Assembly (NCBI GenBank): GCA_016929795.1
Contig: JAFGIA010000191.1
Coordinates: forward strand, 1 to 35,926
From: Anaerolineae bacterium
Lineage (GTDB): Bacteria; Chloroflexota; Anaerolineae; JAAYZQ01
Direction: 5' to 3'
Length of the DNA: 35,926 nucleotides
Numbering within the stretch: position 1 is the stretch's first letter; each line of letters opens with the position of its first letter. This document shows positions 7,099 to 15,180 of this stretch, in pieces. A model generated the notes under the pieces. The model saw only the letters and a program-made list of their open reading frames with translations, was not told where the DNA came from and made no database searches. Made by a program: the position numbers and the translations under genes.

Positions 7099-9555
7099 TC
7101 AGGCCAGGACCTGCCTCAGTAGTGGGCGCAGCTCGACAGGCACCGCCAGCCACAGCTCGCCTTCGACCGTCGCTTCCACCAACAGCCCGCGCATCCGCAG
7201 GCGGCCCATCACCGATTTAGGCTTGTGCCACTGCCAGTCTCGTGATTCGTCGAGGTCGTTGTCGTACAGCTCGTCGAACGCCTGCCACGGCATGTGGCCA
7301 TCGCGGGCCATCAGTGCCCGCAGCGCGTCGCGTTCCTCGTCGCTCCACCTGGCAGAGAGTTCCGCCAGCCAGGACAGGTCGGTGAGCGCTGACACGATTT
7401 CGTTTACCAGATCGGCCTTGCGCAGGGCCGACCACCCGCCTGTGGGAAGGACGACGTCGGCCATGCCGGTCAATCCTTCCTTGATGTAGAGGGGCAGGGC
7501 TTCGGCCAGGGTAGGCTCAAGGGTGGTGAGCGCCGCTTGCAGCTTTTTGCGCTTGGCCAGGTCCCGCCTGCGCTGGGCTTTGGCCCAATCGTCCCAGGTG
7601 TCATACGTCTTTCGGATGTGCAGCCACCTCAGCCAATCACTCGCCTCCTCGTATTCAGGCCACATCTCGAGCGCGTGCTCGAGCCTTTCTTTGGCGCGCT
7701 CGTATTCCTCCTGGGCGATCAGGATCCGGGCCTGGGCGTACGAGTAGAGGGCCATGTCGCGCGGGCTAAAGTGGGTGGCGTCGGACAGGGGCTTGAGCAT
7801 CTCGATGGCGCCCTCGATGTCGCCCGCATCGAGGAGGTAGAGGTTCAAGTTGAGGCGCGGAATGACATAGAGGGGATCGAGCTCGATCGCCCTCCGGAAC
7901 AGCTCTTGGGCTCGGTCGTGCTCCTCGCGGCGTGAATAGACGGTGGCCAGGTTGTTATAGATGTCGGGGGCATTGGGCTCGAGCTCGATGGCACGGCGGA
8001 GCCTCTTTTCGGCGCGTGCCAGGTCGCCGGTCTCAAGCGCCTCCATGCCCTGTGCGTGGAGGGCCATCACCGCGGGCGAGTAGGGAGGGCGCTCGCGCTC
8101 CGAGATCTCGATCTGGCGCATCTGGACATCTTGCCATTTGCCCCCGTGCCACACGCGCAGCGTCTCGTCGGGGGGGAGCTGGCCCGCTTTCGACAGGGCG
8201 GCAAGCGCGTCCATCCGGTCCTGGTCGCTGCCTGCCTGGCTGAGGGCGAAGCGGCGGATGGCGGCGTAGGCGGCCGGCGTCGCGATCCGCGCCAACATGC
8301 CGACGCCCGCGCCCGGCTGCATGTCTTCCCAGATGATCTTTTCGGCGACGAGCACGAGCTGGGGAAAGCGCTCGACGAAACGCGCCACCTCGCGCGCGAA
8401 GCGTTGGGGCGGCATTCGTTCCTCGCGTCCAAAGAGCTCGATGAACTCCTCGAGCCGTTCTTTGGAGATCAGGTGATCTATGGAAAAGTATGGAAAGCGC
8501 TCGGACCAACCGAGGCCGCGCCGCCCGGCGCGCACTGCCTGCACGAAAGGCTCGCTTCCAGGGAATTCGGATTGGAGCGCCGCAAAGTGCCGGCGCGCGT
8601 CCTTCATGCCGAGATTGGCCATGGCGACGGCGAGGAAGAAGCTGGCTTGTGCGCCGAGGCCCTTGACGTCGGGGCGGACGGCACCGGCCCGGTCGATCCC
8701 TGCAAGCATTTTGTACACGCGCTGGTCGTCGTCCATCACGGCGAACGCCTCGGCGGCTTTCAGGCGCTCGTCTGGATCGCGCGGGGTGAGATCGCACAGC
8801 CTTCGCCACGCGTCCGCGGCCTCTTGCTGCCGGCCCGACCAGGCCAGGAAGCGGACGGCGTTGCTGAGGGCCTGCAGGTTGTCGGGGTCGCGGGCCAGGA
8901 CCTGGCGCGTCTCGGCGATCGCCTGCTGCGGCTGGCCGTCGAAAAAGAGGGCGAGGGCCAGGTTGTTGCGCGGCGGCGGCCAATCGCCGAGTATGCGGAT
9001 CGCCTGCCGGTTGGCGCTGATCGCCCCGCTATAGTCGGCCTGCTGGAGGGCGCGGGTGGCGGTGTTGAGGTGGCGCACGGCGGTCTCGACCTGGCGCGGC
9101 GGCACGCCATACTGCTCGGCGACCAGCCCCATGTCGCGCTCCAGGGCGGAGATCGTTTTGCGCACCATCTCGGCCAGGGTGCCCTGAGGATTCGTGCGCG
9201 CTACCTCGCGGAAGGCGTGCAGGGCGTAGCCGTGCATGCCCAGGTCGTGGTAGATCGACGCCAGGGCAAGGGCATAGACCTCGTTGCGGCCGAGCTGTGC
9301 CGCACGCTCATAGTGCGCCAGGGCCGGCCACGGCTCGCCGGCCTGCAACTGCGCCAGGCCGAGGGCATAGTGCAGCTCGGGCAGGCGCGGGTGCCTGGCG
9401 GCGAGCGGCTCCAGGAGTGAAACCGCCTGCCCTGGCTGGCCGGCATCGAGGAGCTGCTGTGCCTGGGCCAGCGCCTCTTCCAGGGCGGCGACAGGGCCCC
9501 GGGGCGCCGTACGCGCCCCGCGGGGCGGCGTGGGTTTCTTTTTGCGTTTGCTCAT
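7099..9555 (-). CDS. Large tetratricopeptide-repeat protein
   Basis: An 818-residue soluble protein with a Lys/Arg/Pro-rich start and no signal peptide or membrane segment. TPR-like helix pairs occur at about 25-130 (LPELHYALGLAQLQAGEPWP), about 165-290, and about 485-640, where canonical units such as APDIYNNLATVYSRREEHDR and AIELDPLY appear. The last 150 residues are not TPR. They include GWSALRKADLVNEI, a helical block around WSDEERDALRALMARDGH, and a final VMGRLRMRGLLVEA plus beta-strand segment that resembles a winged-helix or SAP-like module, which I could not assign. TPRs mediate protein contacts, so this is probably a scaffold. It starts at the ATG at 9555, nine bases after endonuclease IV, and is followed by the helicase. 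A role in repair or RNA metabolism is only suggested by this context. Confidence 0.85.
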   Translation of the reverse strand: MSKRKKKPTPPRGARTAPRGPVAALEEALAQAQQLLDAGQPGQAVSLLEPLAARHPRLPELHYALGLAQLQAGEPWPALAHYERAAQLGRNEVYALALASIYHDLGMHGYALHAFREVARTNPQGTLAEMVRKTISALERDMGLVAEQYGVPPRQVETAVRHLNTATRALQQADYSGAISANRQAIRILGDWPPPRNNLALALFFDGQPQQAIAETRQVLARDPDNLQALSNAVRFLAWSGRQQEAADAWRRLCDLTPRDPDERLKAAEAFAVMDDDQRVYKMLAGIDRAGAVRPDVKGLGAQASFFLAVAMANLGMKDARRHFAALQSEFPGSEPFVQAVRAGRRGLGWSERFPYFSIDHLISKERLEEFIELFGREERMPPQRFAREVARFVERFPQLVLVAEKIIWEDMQPGAGVGMLARIATPAAYAAIRRFALSQAGSDQDRMDALAALSKAGQLPPDETLRVWHGGKWQDVQMRQIEISERERPPYSPAVMALHAQGMEALETGDLARAEKRLRRAIELEPNAPDIYNNLATVYSRREEHDRAQELFRRAIELDPLYVIPRLNLNLYLLDAGDIEGAIEMLKPLSDATHFSPRDMALYSYAQARILIAQEEYERAKERLEHALEMWPEYEEASDWLRWLHIRKTYDTWDDWAKAQRRRDLAKRKKLQAALTTLEPTLAEALPLYIKEGLTGMADVVLPTGGWSALRKADLVNEIVSALTDLSWLAELSARWSDEERDALRALMARDGHMPWQAFDELYDNDLDESRDWQWHKPKSVMGRLRMRGLLVEATVEGELWLAVPVELRPLLRQVLA

Positions 9556-9564
9556 GGTCCGATC

Positions 9565-10434
9565 CTAACCCGGGTCCTCGACCAGGGAGCGCAGCACGCG
9601 CAGGTTCTCCCGGTCCTCTTCCAGGTCGGGTCCCTTGTCGGTTTCGAGGGTCATGGGGATGCCGCGAAAGCGGGGGTCGTTGAGCAGGAAGCGGAACGGC
9701 TCCAGGCCCAGTTGGCCCTGGCCGATGTGGTCGTGGCGGTCGACGCGGCTGCCCAGCTCGCGCTTGGAGTCGTTGAGGTGGATCGCTTTCAGCCGCCCCA
9801 GCCCCAGCACGGCGTCGAAGCTGGCCCAGGTGGCCTGGTAGCTCTCGCGGGTGCGCAGATCGTAGCCGGCGGCAAAGGCGTGGCACGTGTCAAAGCAGAC
9901 GCCCAGCCGCTCCGGCTGGCGCACGCCGTCGATCATGGCGCGAAGCTGCTCGAAGGAGTAGCCGAGCTGATCGCCCTGGCCGGCCGTGTTCTCCAGCCAC
10001 ACCTGGGCCCTGTAGCCGGGCAGCCGGGTGTGGACGGCGTCCAGCCCCTGGCTGATGCGCGCCAGCCCGACTGCCTCGCCCGCCCCCTTGTGCGAGCCGG
10101 GGTGGATCACCAGGCCGGGCAGCTCGAGCCGCTCGCACCGCTCCAGGTCGTCTACCAGGGCCTCGACCGATTTGTTCCAGAGATCGTCGTCGGGGGTGCC
10201 CAGGTTGAGCAGGTAGATGGCGTGGGCAAAGACAGGGGCGATGCCCGTCTCGGCGAGCAGGGTGTGAAAGGCGGCGATCGCCTCGTCGTCGAAGGGCGGC
10301 GACTTCCAGCGGTTGGGGTTTTTGACAAAAATCTGGATGCAGTCGCACCCCACCTCGCGCCCGCGCTCGAGCGCCTTGTCGAGGCGGCCCGCGATCGACT
10401 GGTGTGCGCCCAGGAGCAGCTTGTGTGTGGTCAT
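9565..10434 (-). CDS. nfo: Endonuclease IV (AP endonuclease)
   Basis: A 289-residue TIM-barrel enzyme of the Nfo family. It cuts DNA 5' of abasic sites and removes 3'-blocking groups in base excision repair. All nine metal ligands of the family line up: H11 precedes H71 (FAHAIYLLNLG), H111 (VIHPGSHKG), E148 (LENTAG), D182 and H185 (CFDTCHAFAAGYD), H219 (HLNDSK), D232 and H234 (SRVDRHDHIGQG) and E264 (LETDKG). They match E. coli H69 through E261 with an offset of two or three. The length is typical (about 280-290). The start ATG at 10434 follows GAGGAGAGGG. It sits 13 bp after the adenosyltransferase gene and 9 bp before the TPR gene in one operon. Nothing is missing from the active site, so it should be active. 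Confidence 0.96.
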   Translation of the reverse strand: MTTHKLLLGAHQSIAGRLDKALERGREVGCDCIQIFVKNPNRWKSPPFDDEAIAAFHTLLAETGIAPVFAHAIYLLNLGTPDDDLWNKSVEALVDDLERCERLELPGLVIHPGSHKGAGEAVGLARISQGLDAVHTRLPGYRAQVWLENTAGQGDQLGYSFEQLRAMIDGVRQPERLGVCFDTCHAFAAGYDLRTRESYQATWASFDAVLGLGRLKAIHLNDSKRELGSRVDRHDHIGQGQLGLEPFRFLLNDPRFRGIPMTLETDKGPDLEEDRENLRVLRSLVEDPG

Positions 10435-10447
10435 AATCCCTCTCCTC

Positions 10448-11023
10448 TCAACGCCGATCGGGGGCCAGGGTGAGCGGGCCCCCCGTGGCGGTGTCTTCGC
10501 ACAGGGCCAGCACGTAGAGCAGCGACGACAGGCGGTTCAGATAGCGCACTACTTCGCGGTTGCGCAGCAGCCCCTCGTCGGCCAGGCGCACGGCGCCACG
10601 CTCGGCGCGGCGCACGACGGTGCGCGCCAGGTGGAGCGCCGCGCCGGGCAGGGTGTCGCCGGGGAGGACAAAGTCGGCCGGCATCTCGACCCCGGCCTCG
10701 ACGCGCGCGATCCAATCCTCCAGCCTGGCCACGTCGGCGGCCTGGACCCGCCCGGCAAAGGGGCTGTCGTCGTGGCCGGCGGCGGCCAGCTCGGCCATGA
10801 GGGTGTAGAGGTCGCGCTCGAGGGCGAGCAGGATCTGGCGCGTCGTCGTCGACGCGCTGGCGGCCCGCGCCAGGCCGAGGGCGGCCTGGGCCTCGTCGAC
10901 GGTGCCGTAGGCCTCGGGGCGCAGGTCGTACTTGGGCACGCGCCCGGGGCCGAGCAGGCCGGTGCGGCCGTCGTCGCCACGGCCTGAATAGAAGGCCGAC
11001 CCGGCCGCTGCCGCGTTTTCCAT
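10448..11023 (-). CDS. pduO: PduO-type ATP:cob(I)alamin adenosyltransferase
   Basis: A 191-residue enzyme that transfers the adenosyl group of ATP to cob(I)alamin, making coenzyme B12 for mutases or diol dehydratases. The N-terminal ATP loop is SGRGDDGRTGLLGPGRVPK, matching the family's 'T-K-x-G-D-x-G-x-T' style. The signature FVLPGDTLPGAALHLART followed by VVRRAER is present, as is RYLNRLSSLLYVLAL near the end. These are the two conserved blocks that hold ATP and the corrin. This fold is a trimeric five-helix bundle, unrelated to CobA/BtuR. No B12-dependent enzyme or B12 riboswitch is visible nearby. Its stop is 13 bp from nfo and its start 8 bp after the PfpI gene, so it belongs to the same operon. 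The ribosome binding site is weak. Confidence 0.92.
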   Translation of the reverse strand: MENAAAAGSAFYSGRGDDGRTGLLGPGRVPKYDLRPEAYGTVDEAQAALGLARAASASTTTRQILLALERDLYTLMAELAAAGHDDSPFAGRVQAADVARLEDWIARVEAGVEMPADFVLPGDTLPGAALHLARTVVRRAERGAVRLADEGLLRNREVVRYLNRLSSLLYVLALCEDTATGGPLTLAPDRR

Positions 11024-11031
11024 GGCCGGCC

Positions 11032-11553
11032 CTATTCGCTCAGCGCGGCGATGATGGCGCGGCAGAAGGCGGGCAGGTCGGCCGGGGTGCGCGATGTGAT
11101 CAGGTTGCGGTCCACCACCACCTCGCTGTCGACGTACTCGGCGCCGGCGTTGACCAGGTCGTCCTTGATGGCGTAGAAGCAGGTGGCCCGCCGGCCCTCG
11201 AGGATGCCGGCCGAGGCCAAGACCCAGCCGGCGTGGCAGATGGCGGCCACGACTTTGCCCTGGTGAAAGGCGTCGCGCACCAACTGGAGGAGGGCGGGGT
11301 GGCGGCGCATCAGGTCGGGGGCATAGCCGCCGGGCACGACGACGGCGTCGACGTCGGCGGCGCGCACCTGGCCGGCGGCGACGTCGACCTGGACGGGGTA
11401 GCCGTGCTTGCTGGTGTAGGAATCGGCGCTGCCGGTGCCGACGACAAAGGTCTCGGCGCCCGCCTCGCGCAAGCGGAGGAGGGGGTACCAGAGCTCGAGC
11501 TCCTGGTACATGTTCTCGGCCAGGACGGCCACGCGTTTGCCTTCAAGGGCCAT
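11032..11553 (-). CDS. PfpI/DJ-1 family protein
   Basis: A 173-residue member of the DJ-1/PfpI superfamily, first gene of the five-gene operon. The nucleophile elbow is AAICHAGW, giving Cys106 and His107, and the VVVPGG loop precedes it. The whole chain has family length and is collinear with Pyrococcus PfpI, including GIKDD-like YAIKDDLVNAG and SSR-like TSRTPADLP. Family members are described as proteases, deglycases or glyoxalases, and some only as stress chaperones. The residue aligned with the activating Glu12 of the Pyrococcus enzyme is Gln17 (ENMYQELELWYP), so full protease activity is doubtful. The start ATG at 11553 follows GGGAGG by six bases, and a consensus promoter lies at 11632-11660. 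Confidence 0.9.
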   Translation of the reverse strand: MALEGKRVAVLAENMYQELELWYPLLRLREAGAETFVVGTGSADSYTSKHGYPVQVDVAAGQVRAADVDAVVVPGGYAPDLMRRHPALLQLVRDAFHQGKVVAAICHAGWVLASAGILEGRRATCFYAIKDDLVNAGAEYVDSEVVVDRNLITSRTPADLPAFCRAIIAALSE

Positions 11554-11631
11554 GGATAACCTCCCGGTGTATGTGGTGATGATCTCGGCGCCCCGGATCG
11601 GTGGGCCGCACCGTCAGGGTGCCCGGCTATG

Positions 11632-11660
11632 AGTATAGCAGGGAAGCGGGGCGGTGGCAA
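11632..11660 (-). promoter_or_regulatory. Promoter of the PfpI-adenosyltransferase-nfo-TPR-helicase operon
   Basis: On the minus strand TTGCCA (11660-11655), 17 bp, TATACT (11637-11632). Transcription would start near 11625, about 70 nt before the ATG at 11553. It is divergent from the promoter at 11721-11749. The 317-bp gap between the two operons (11554-11870) holds these two promoters and, as far as I can see, no full gene. Confidence 0.65.
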
Positions 11661-11720
11661 GTGCCAGGCGGCCGCATACCGGGGGAAGGGCGGCCGCGCC
11701 GGACAAGAGCGGGCGCCTGG

Positions 11721-11749
11721 CTGACAAGAGGGGCGATCTGTGGTATAAT
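11721..11749 (+). promoter_or_regulatory. Promoter of the OB-domain / permease operon
   Basis: CTGACA (11721-11726), 17 bp, perfect TATAAT (11744-11749) with an upstream TG (11741-11742). The start would be near 11757, leaving a G-rich leader of about 115 nt before the ATG at 11871. Confidence 0.7.
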
Positions 11750-11870
11750 GGCGCGCACGACGGTGAGTGGGGGGGGGAAGGGGCGCCGGGTGGGGCCTGA
11801 GCCGGCCCTGTGGGGGTTCACGAGGATGAGCAAGCGCAGCATCGTGGGCAGGCGGGCGTGCAGGTAGGCG

Positions 11871-13787
11871 ATGGAAGAGCGGACCGCTGTTTCGGTTGAA
11901 AGGGGTTCGCCGCGCGACGGTGTAGCGTCTGCAGGGCAGTGCCCTGGCTGCGGGTGCTTTGTTGGGCCGTACGATGCGTGCCCGCACTGCGGGGCAGAGA
12001 TGGGGCGGCGGCTGGGCGTGCGGATTTTGCGCTACGGCAGCCTGGCGCTGGCCGTGTTGGGGCTGGTGGTCCTCTTTGGAGTGGCAAAGCAAAGTGTGGT
12101 GCCGAGCGTGCCCGTGGGCGGGCTGGGCGCCACGATGAATTGGGCCTACGTCCAGATCGAGGGGGTGGTGTCACGTGAACCGGCGCATGACACGGAAAGT
12201 GGAGCGCTCAAGTTCTGGGTGCGCGATCCGACAGGCGAGATCATGGTGACGGCCTACCGTGCCCAGGCCGAGGTACTTGCTGCCAGCGGGCAGGTACCCG
12301 CCATGGGTGACAGCGTTTCGGTCGCCGGCACTCTGCGTGTCCGCGACGATTTTTCCTATCTTGTCCTCGACGTGCCAGATCACCTCGCGGTGCAGCGAGC
12401 CGCCGTGCTTGACCTCCCTATCGGCGATGTGACGCACGACCTGCTCTACCGTCGCGTGCGTGTCTGCGGCCAGGTGCGCGCCGACCGCACCCCCTACGCA
12501 GGTCAACGCATCCTCACCCTGGTGGACACGACGGGGCAGATCGAATTGCTCCTGCCGCGCGAGGGCGCGGCGCCGGAGAGGCTGGCGATCGGCGAATCGG
12601 TGGAAGTGGTCGGTGCCGTCGACGAGTATCGCGGCCTGCCACAGTTGTCGGTTGGCGGCTGGGAGGACGTGCGCCTGCTGGATCACGACGTGGTCGTGGC
12701 ACCGGCGCGCACCATCGATGAACTCGGTGCCGGCGACGTAGGCCAGATGGTCACAGTCGAGGGAACCATCGCGTGGGTCCAACCCTTCTCCGCGGGCGTC
12801 AAACTGCTCCTGGCAGAGCGTGGAGGGTCTATCACGCTCCTGTTTTGGCAGGATGTCTATGCGCTCCTCCCCGCTGCAGCTTCCCTGATGCCGGGAGCGC
12901 GTGTGCGTGTCGTGGGTGAGGTGGCCGAATACCGCGGTGAGATCGAAATCATTCCCTCTCTCCCGTCCGACGTGACGGTCGTGGCGCTGCCGGCTGCCAC
13001 ATCCACGCGGACGCCACTGCCCACCACCGCGCCGACCTGTGAACCAACGCCCGAGCCCACCGTCCAACTTGTAGCCACGGCTTGGTTGACCGCCACCATC
13101 CAGCCAACCGCGCCCGCCACCGACACGCCCACAGGTCTGCCCACCCCCGCCCCCACGGCCACGCCCACGGGCCTGCCCCCCGCCCAGCCCGCCAACCTTC
13201 CGACGCTGCGGCTCGGCGACATCACGCGCGACCACCTTGGTACGACCCTCACCGTGGCCCAGGCAGGCATCGCCGACGTCGTGTACCTGAGCAAGGGGGT
13301 CAAATACACGATCACCGACGCGACGGGCACGCTGACGCTGTTAGTGTGGCAAGATGTGCTGGAAGGTGTGGCGGGGCACCTCGACTTGCTGCCCGGCAGC
13401 CGGGTGCAGGTCACGGGCGAGATCGACGAGTACCAGGGGGAGATCGAGATCGTGCCGGCTGCCGGCTCGGACGTGGTGGTGCTCGATCGCGGCCCGCGCC
13501 TGCCCGTGGAAGCATGGCCCGTGAGCCGGATCAGCGCCTCAGATCAGGGGCGCGTGCTGGTCGTCGCCGGCCGGGTGGTGCACATCGAGGGAGACCGGTG
13601 GCTCAACGTGCGATTGAATGATGGCACAGGCGAGATCGTGGTCTATCTCCCTGAGCGCTTGGTGCCTTACCTGCCGCCAGGGATCGGCCCTGGTGCGACG
13701 CTGCGTGTCGCGGGCCAGGTAGACGTCTACCACGGCACCCTCGAGCTCATCCCGCTTGCCGCGGCGGACGTGCAGGTAGAACCATGA
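11871..13787 (+). CDS. Zinc-ribbon, single-pass membrane protein with repeated OB-like domains
   Basis: 638 residues. A zinc-ribbon-like cysteine set (C24 and C27 in CPGC, C37 and C40 in CPHC) is followed by one membrane helix (about 54-75, LALAVLGLVVLFG). About five OB-like beta-barrel units come after it at roughly 90-170, 185-275, 285-370, 455-540 and 555-637. Their shared ending is visible: VDEYRGLPQLS, VAEYRGEIEIIPS, IDEYQGEIEIVPA and VDVYHGTLELIPL. This is the pattern of OB-fold 'nucleic acid binding' domains in exported bacterial proteins. A Thr/Pro-rich linker (about 375-450) separates units three and four. The ribbon would face the cytoplasm and the OB units the outside. The ligand could be nucleic acid, glycan or protein. 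Its last four bases overlap the permease start (ATGA), so the two are translationally coupled. Confidence 0.75.
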   Translation: MEERTAVSVERGSPRDGVASAGQCPGCGCFVGPYDACPHCGAEMGRRLGVRILRYGSLALAVLGLVVLFGVAKQSVVPSVPVGGLGATMNWAYVQIEGVVSREPAHDTESGALKFWVRDPTGEIMVTAYRAQAEVLAASGQVPAMGDSVSVAGTLRVRDDFSYLVLDVPDHLAVQRAAVLDLPIGDVTHDLLYRRVRVCGQVRADRTPYAGQRILTLVDTTGQIELLLPREGAAPERLAIGESVEVVGAVDEYRGLPQLSVGGWEDVRLLDHDVVVAPARTIDELGAGDVGQMVTVEGTIAWVQPFSAGVKLLLAERGGSITLLFWQDVYALLPAAASLMPGARVRVVGEVAEYRGEIEIIPSLPSDVTVVALPAATSTRTPLPTTAPTCEPTPEPTVQLVATAWLTATIQPTAPATDTPTGLPTPAPTATPTGLPPAQPANLPTLRLGDITRDHLGTTLTVAQAGIADVVYLSKGVKYTITDATGTLTLLVWQDVLEGVAGHLDLLPGSRVQVTGEIDEYQGEIEIVPAAGSDVVVLDRGPRLPVEAWPVSRISASDQGRVLVVAGRVVHIEGDRWLNVRLNDGTGEIVVYLPERLVPYLPPGIGPGATLRVAGQVDVYHGTLELIPLAAADVQVEP

Positions 13788-15109
13788 TCGACAGCCTCGG
13801 GGCACTGGGTGCGGCGTGTGCCGGGACAATCCTGGCCTCGCTGCTGGCCTGTGTGCCGGGCCTGCACGTGTACAGCGTGGCAGGGTTGATCGTGGTGCTC
13901 GGCCTTGAGTTTGGCGTGGCGCTGCCCGGCGAGCTGCTTGCGGCCTTTATGCTCGGCTCGATGGTTGGCTATGCCGTCGTCAATACCATCCCGAGCATAT
14001 TCTGGGGGGCACCCGACGAGAGCACGGCGTTCGTCGTGCTGCCGGGACAGCGCTTTCTGAGTGAGGCGCGAGGGTACGAAGCGGCCGTGCTGACAGGGGT
14101 CGGGTCGCTTGGTGGGCTGGCGCTACTTCTGGCACTTGCGCCAGCCGCGCCGCGTCTCCTGCCTGCCGTGCGTGCGGTGGTGGCACCGCATCTACACTGG
14201 ATCCTGGCCGCCATCACGCTCTTTATGCTGATGAGCGAGTGGCCCAAGAGCCACGACAGGGCACGCAGCCCAGCCGGCCGGCTGCGCGACGCATGGCGGT
14301 CGCCGGGCATGGGGCTGCTAACCTTTCTGCTGTCGGGCTTGCTGGGCATGGTCCTGTTCTACAGTAGCGTGCTGCCGCCAGAAGTCGCTTTTCAGAACCT
14401 GATGCCCGCGTTTACTGGTCTCTTTGCGGTGCCGTGGGTGCTGGGGGGGCTGCTGGCGGGTGTGCGCCTGCCCGAGCAGCAGGTCACGGAGGCACTTTCC
14501 GTGACGCCAGGCATGGCGGTGCGGGGCGTCGCCGCCGGTACGCTGGGCGGGCTCTTGGCCGCTTTCTTCCCGGCTGTGACTGGAGGGCTTGGCGCGTTGA
14601 TCGCGGGCCACGCCACCGCGCAAAGGGATGACCGTGTGTTCCTCGTCAGCCAGGGGGCAAGCAAGCTCGTGTACTATGTGGGTGCGCTGCTCCTCTTTTT
14701 TGTGCCAGGGCTGCACCTCACGCGGGGTGGAATGGCCTCGGTGATCGGAGCGATCTGGCAGCCGCATGGCCCGCAAAGCTATTGGACGGCAGTAGGTCTC
14801 GTGGTGACGAGCGGCGCGCTCGCCTTTGGCCTGCTGCTTGTCCTGGGCCGCGCGGCGGCAGCGATGGTCAGCCGCGTGGATTCTCGTACCATCGCGGTCG
14901 CGACCTTGTCGATCCTGGTAGCGCTGGTCGTGGGGCTGACGGGGCCGCGGGGGCTGCTGGTGGCGCTGCCGGCGACGGGGATCGGGCTGATCCCGGTGGC
15001 GTGGGGGGCGCGGCGGACGAACTGCCTGGGGGTGATCCTGGTGCCGCTGACGGTGCAGATGGCGGGGGTGGGGCCGGCGGCGGCGGGCTGGCTGGGGTTG
15101 ATGGGATAG
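13784..15109 (+). CDS. TctA-like (tripartite tricarboxylate transporter permease-related) membrane protein
   Basis: A 441-residue polytopic membrane protein with about ten to twelve hydrophobic helices. The N-terminal part has the TctA-type signature, a 'PG(L)H' turn (ACVPGLHVYS) followed by PSIFWGAPDESTAFVVLPG and FLSEARGYEA. A second inverted-repeat-like half has LLAAFFPAVTGGLGALIAGH. This fits the DUF112/TctA_arch branch (COG1784-type), seen mostly in archaea and some bacteria, rather than the classic citrate TctA of about 500 residues. No TctB or TctC (periplasmic binding protein) gene is present, so the substrate is unknown. The start overlaps the preceding OB-domain gene by ATGA. From about 14940 the codons become almost all G-ending. 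Certainty is good for the superfamily and poor for function. Confidence 0.7.
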   Translation: MIDSLGALGAACAGTILASLLACVPGLHVYSVAGLIVVLGLEFGVALPGELLAAFMLGSMVGYAVVNTIPSIFWGAPDESTAFVVLPGQRFLSEARGYEAAVLTGVGSLGGLALLLALAPAAPRLLPAVRAVVAPHLHWILAAITLFMLMSEWPKSHDRARSPAGRLRDAWRSPGMGLLTFLLSGLLGMVLFYSSVLPPEVAFQNLMPAFTGLFAVPWVLGGLLAGVRLPEQQVTEALSVTPGMAVRGVAAGTLGGLLAAFFPAVTGGLGALIAGHATAQRDDRVFLVSQGASKLVYYVGALLLFFVPGLHLTRGGMASVIGAIWQPHGPQSYWTAVGLVVTSGALAFGLLLVLGRAAAAMVSRVDSRTIAVATLSILVALVVGLTGPRGLLVALPATGIGLIPVAWGARRTNCLGVILVPLTVQMAGVGPAAAGWLGLMG

Positions 15110-15128
15110 CAGGCGGGGGGCAAAGGGG

Positions 15129-15147
15129 CACAATCCAGAGGATTGTG
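15129..15147. other. Small perfect hairpin between the permease and the next gene
   Basis: CACAATCC (15129-15136) and GGATTGTG (15140-15147) pair perfectly around AGA. It lies 20 bp after the permease stop and 34 bp before the next ATG. There is no U-run, so it may be an mRNA processing or stability element rather than a terminator. Confidence 0.5.
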
Positions 15148-15180
15148 GCACGGGTAGCGAACAAAATAGAAGGAGGAAGG

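Noticed and set aside
6197..9420. Plus-strand open frames of 430 and 454 codons opposite the helicase and TPR genes
   Set aside because: The minus-strand genes have complete helicase motifs and TPRs; the plus-strand frames have no recognisable domains or ribosome binding sites.
10448..11023. Cobalamin riboswitch controlling the adenosyltransferase operon
   Set aside because: The leader before the first gene is only about 70 nt and no B12-box-like sequence is visible.
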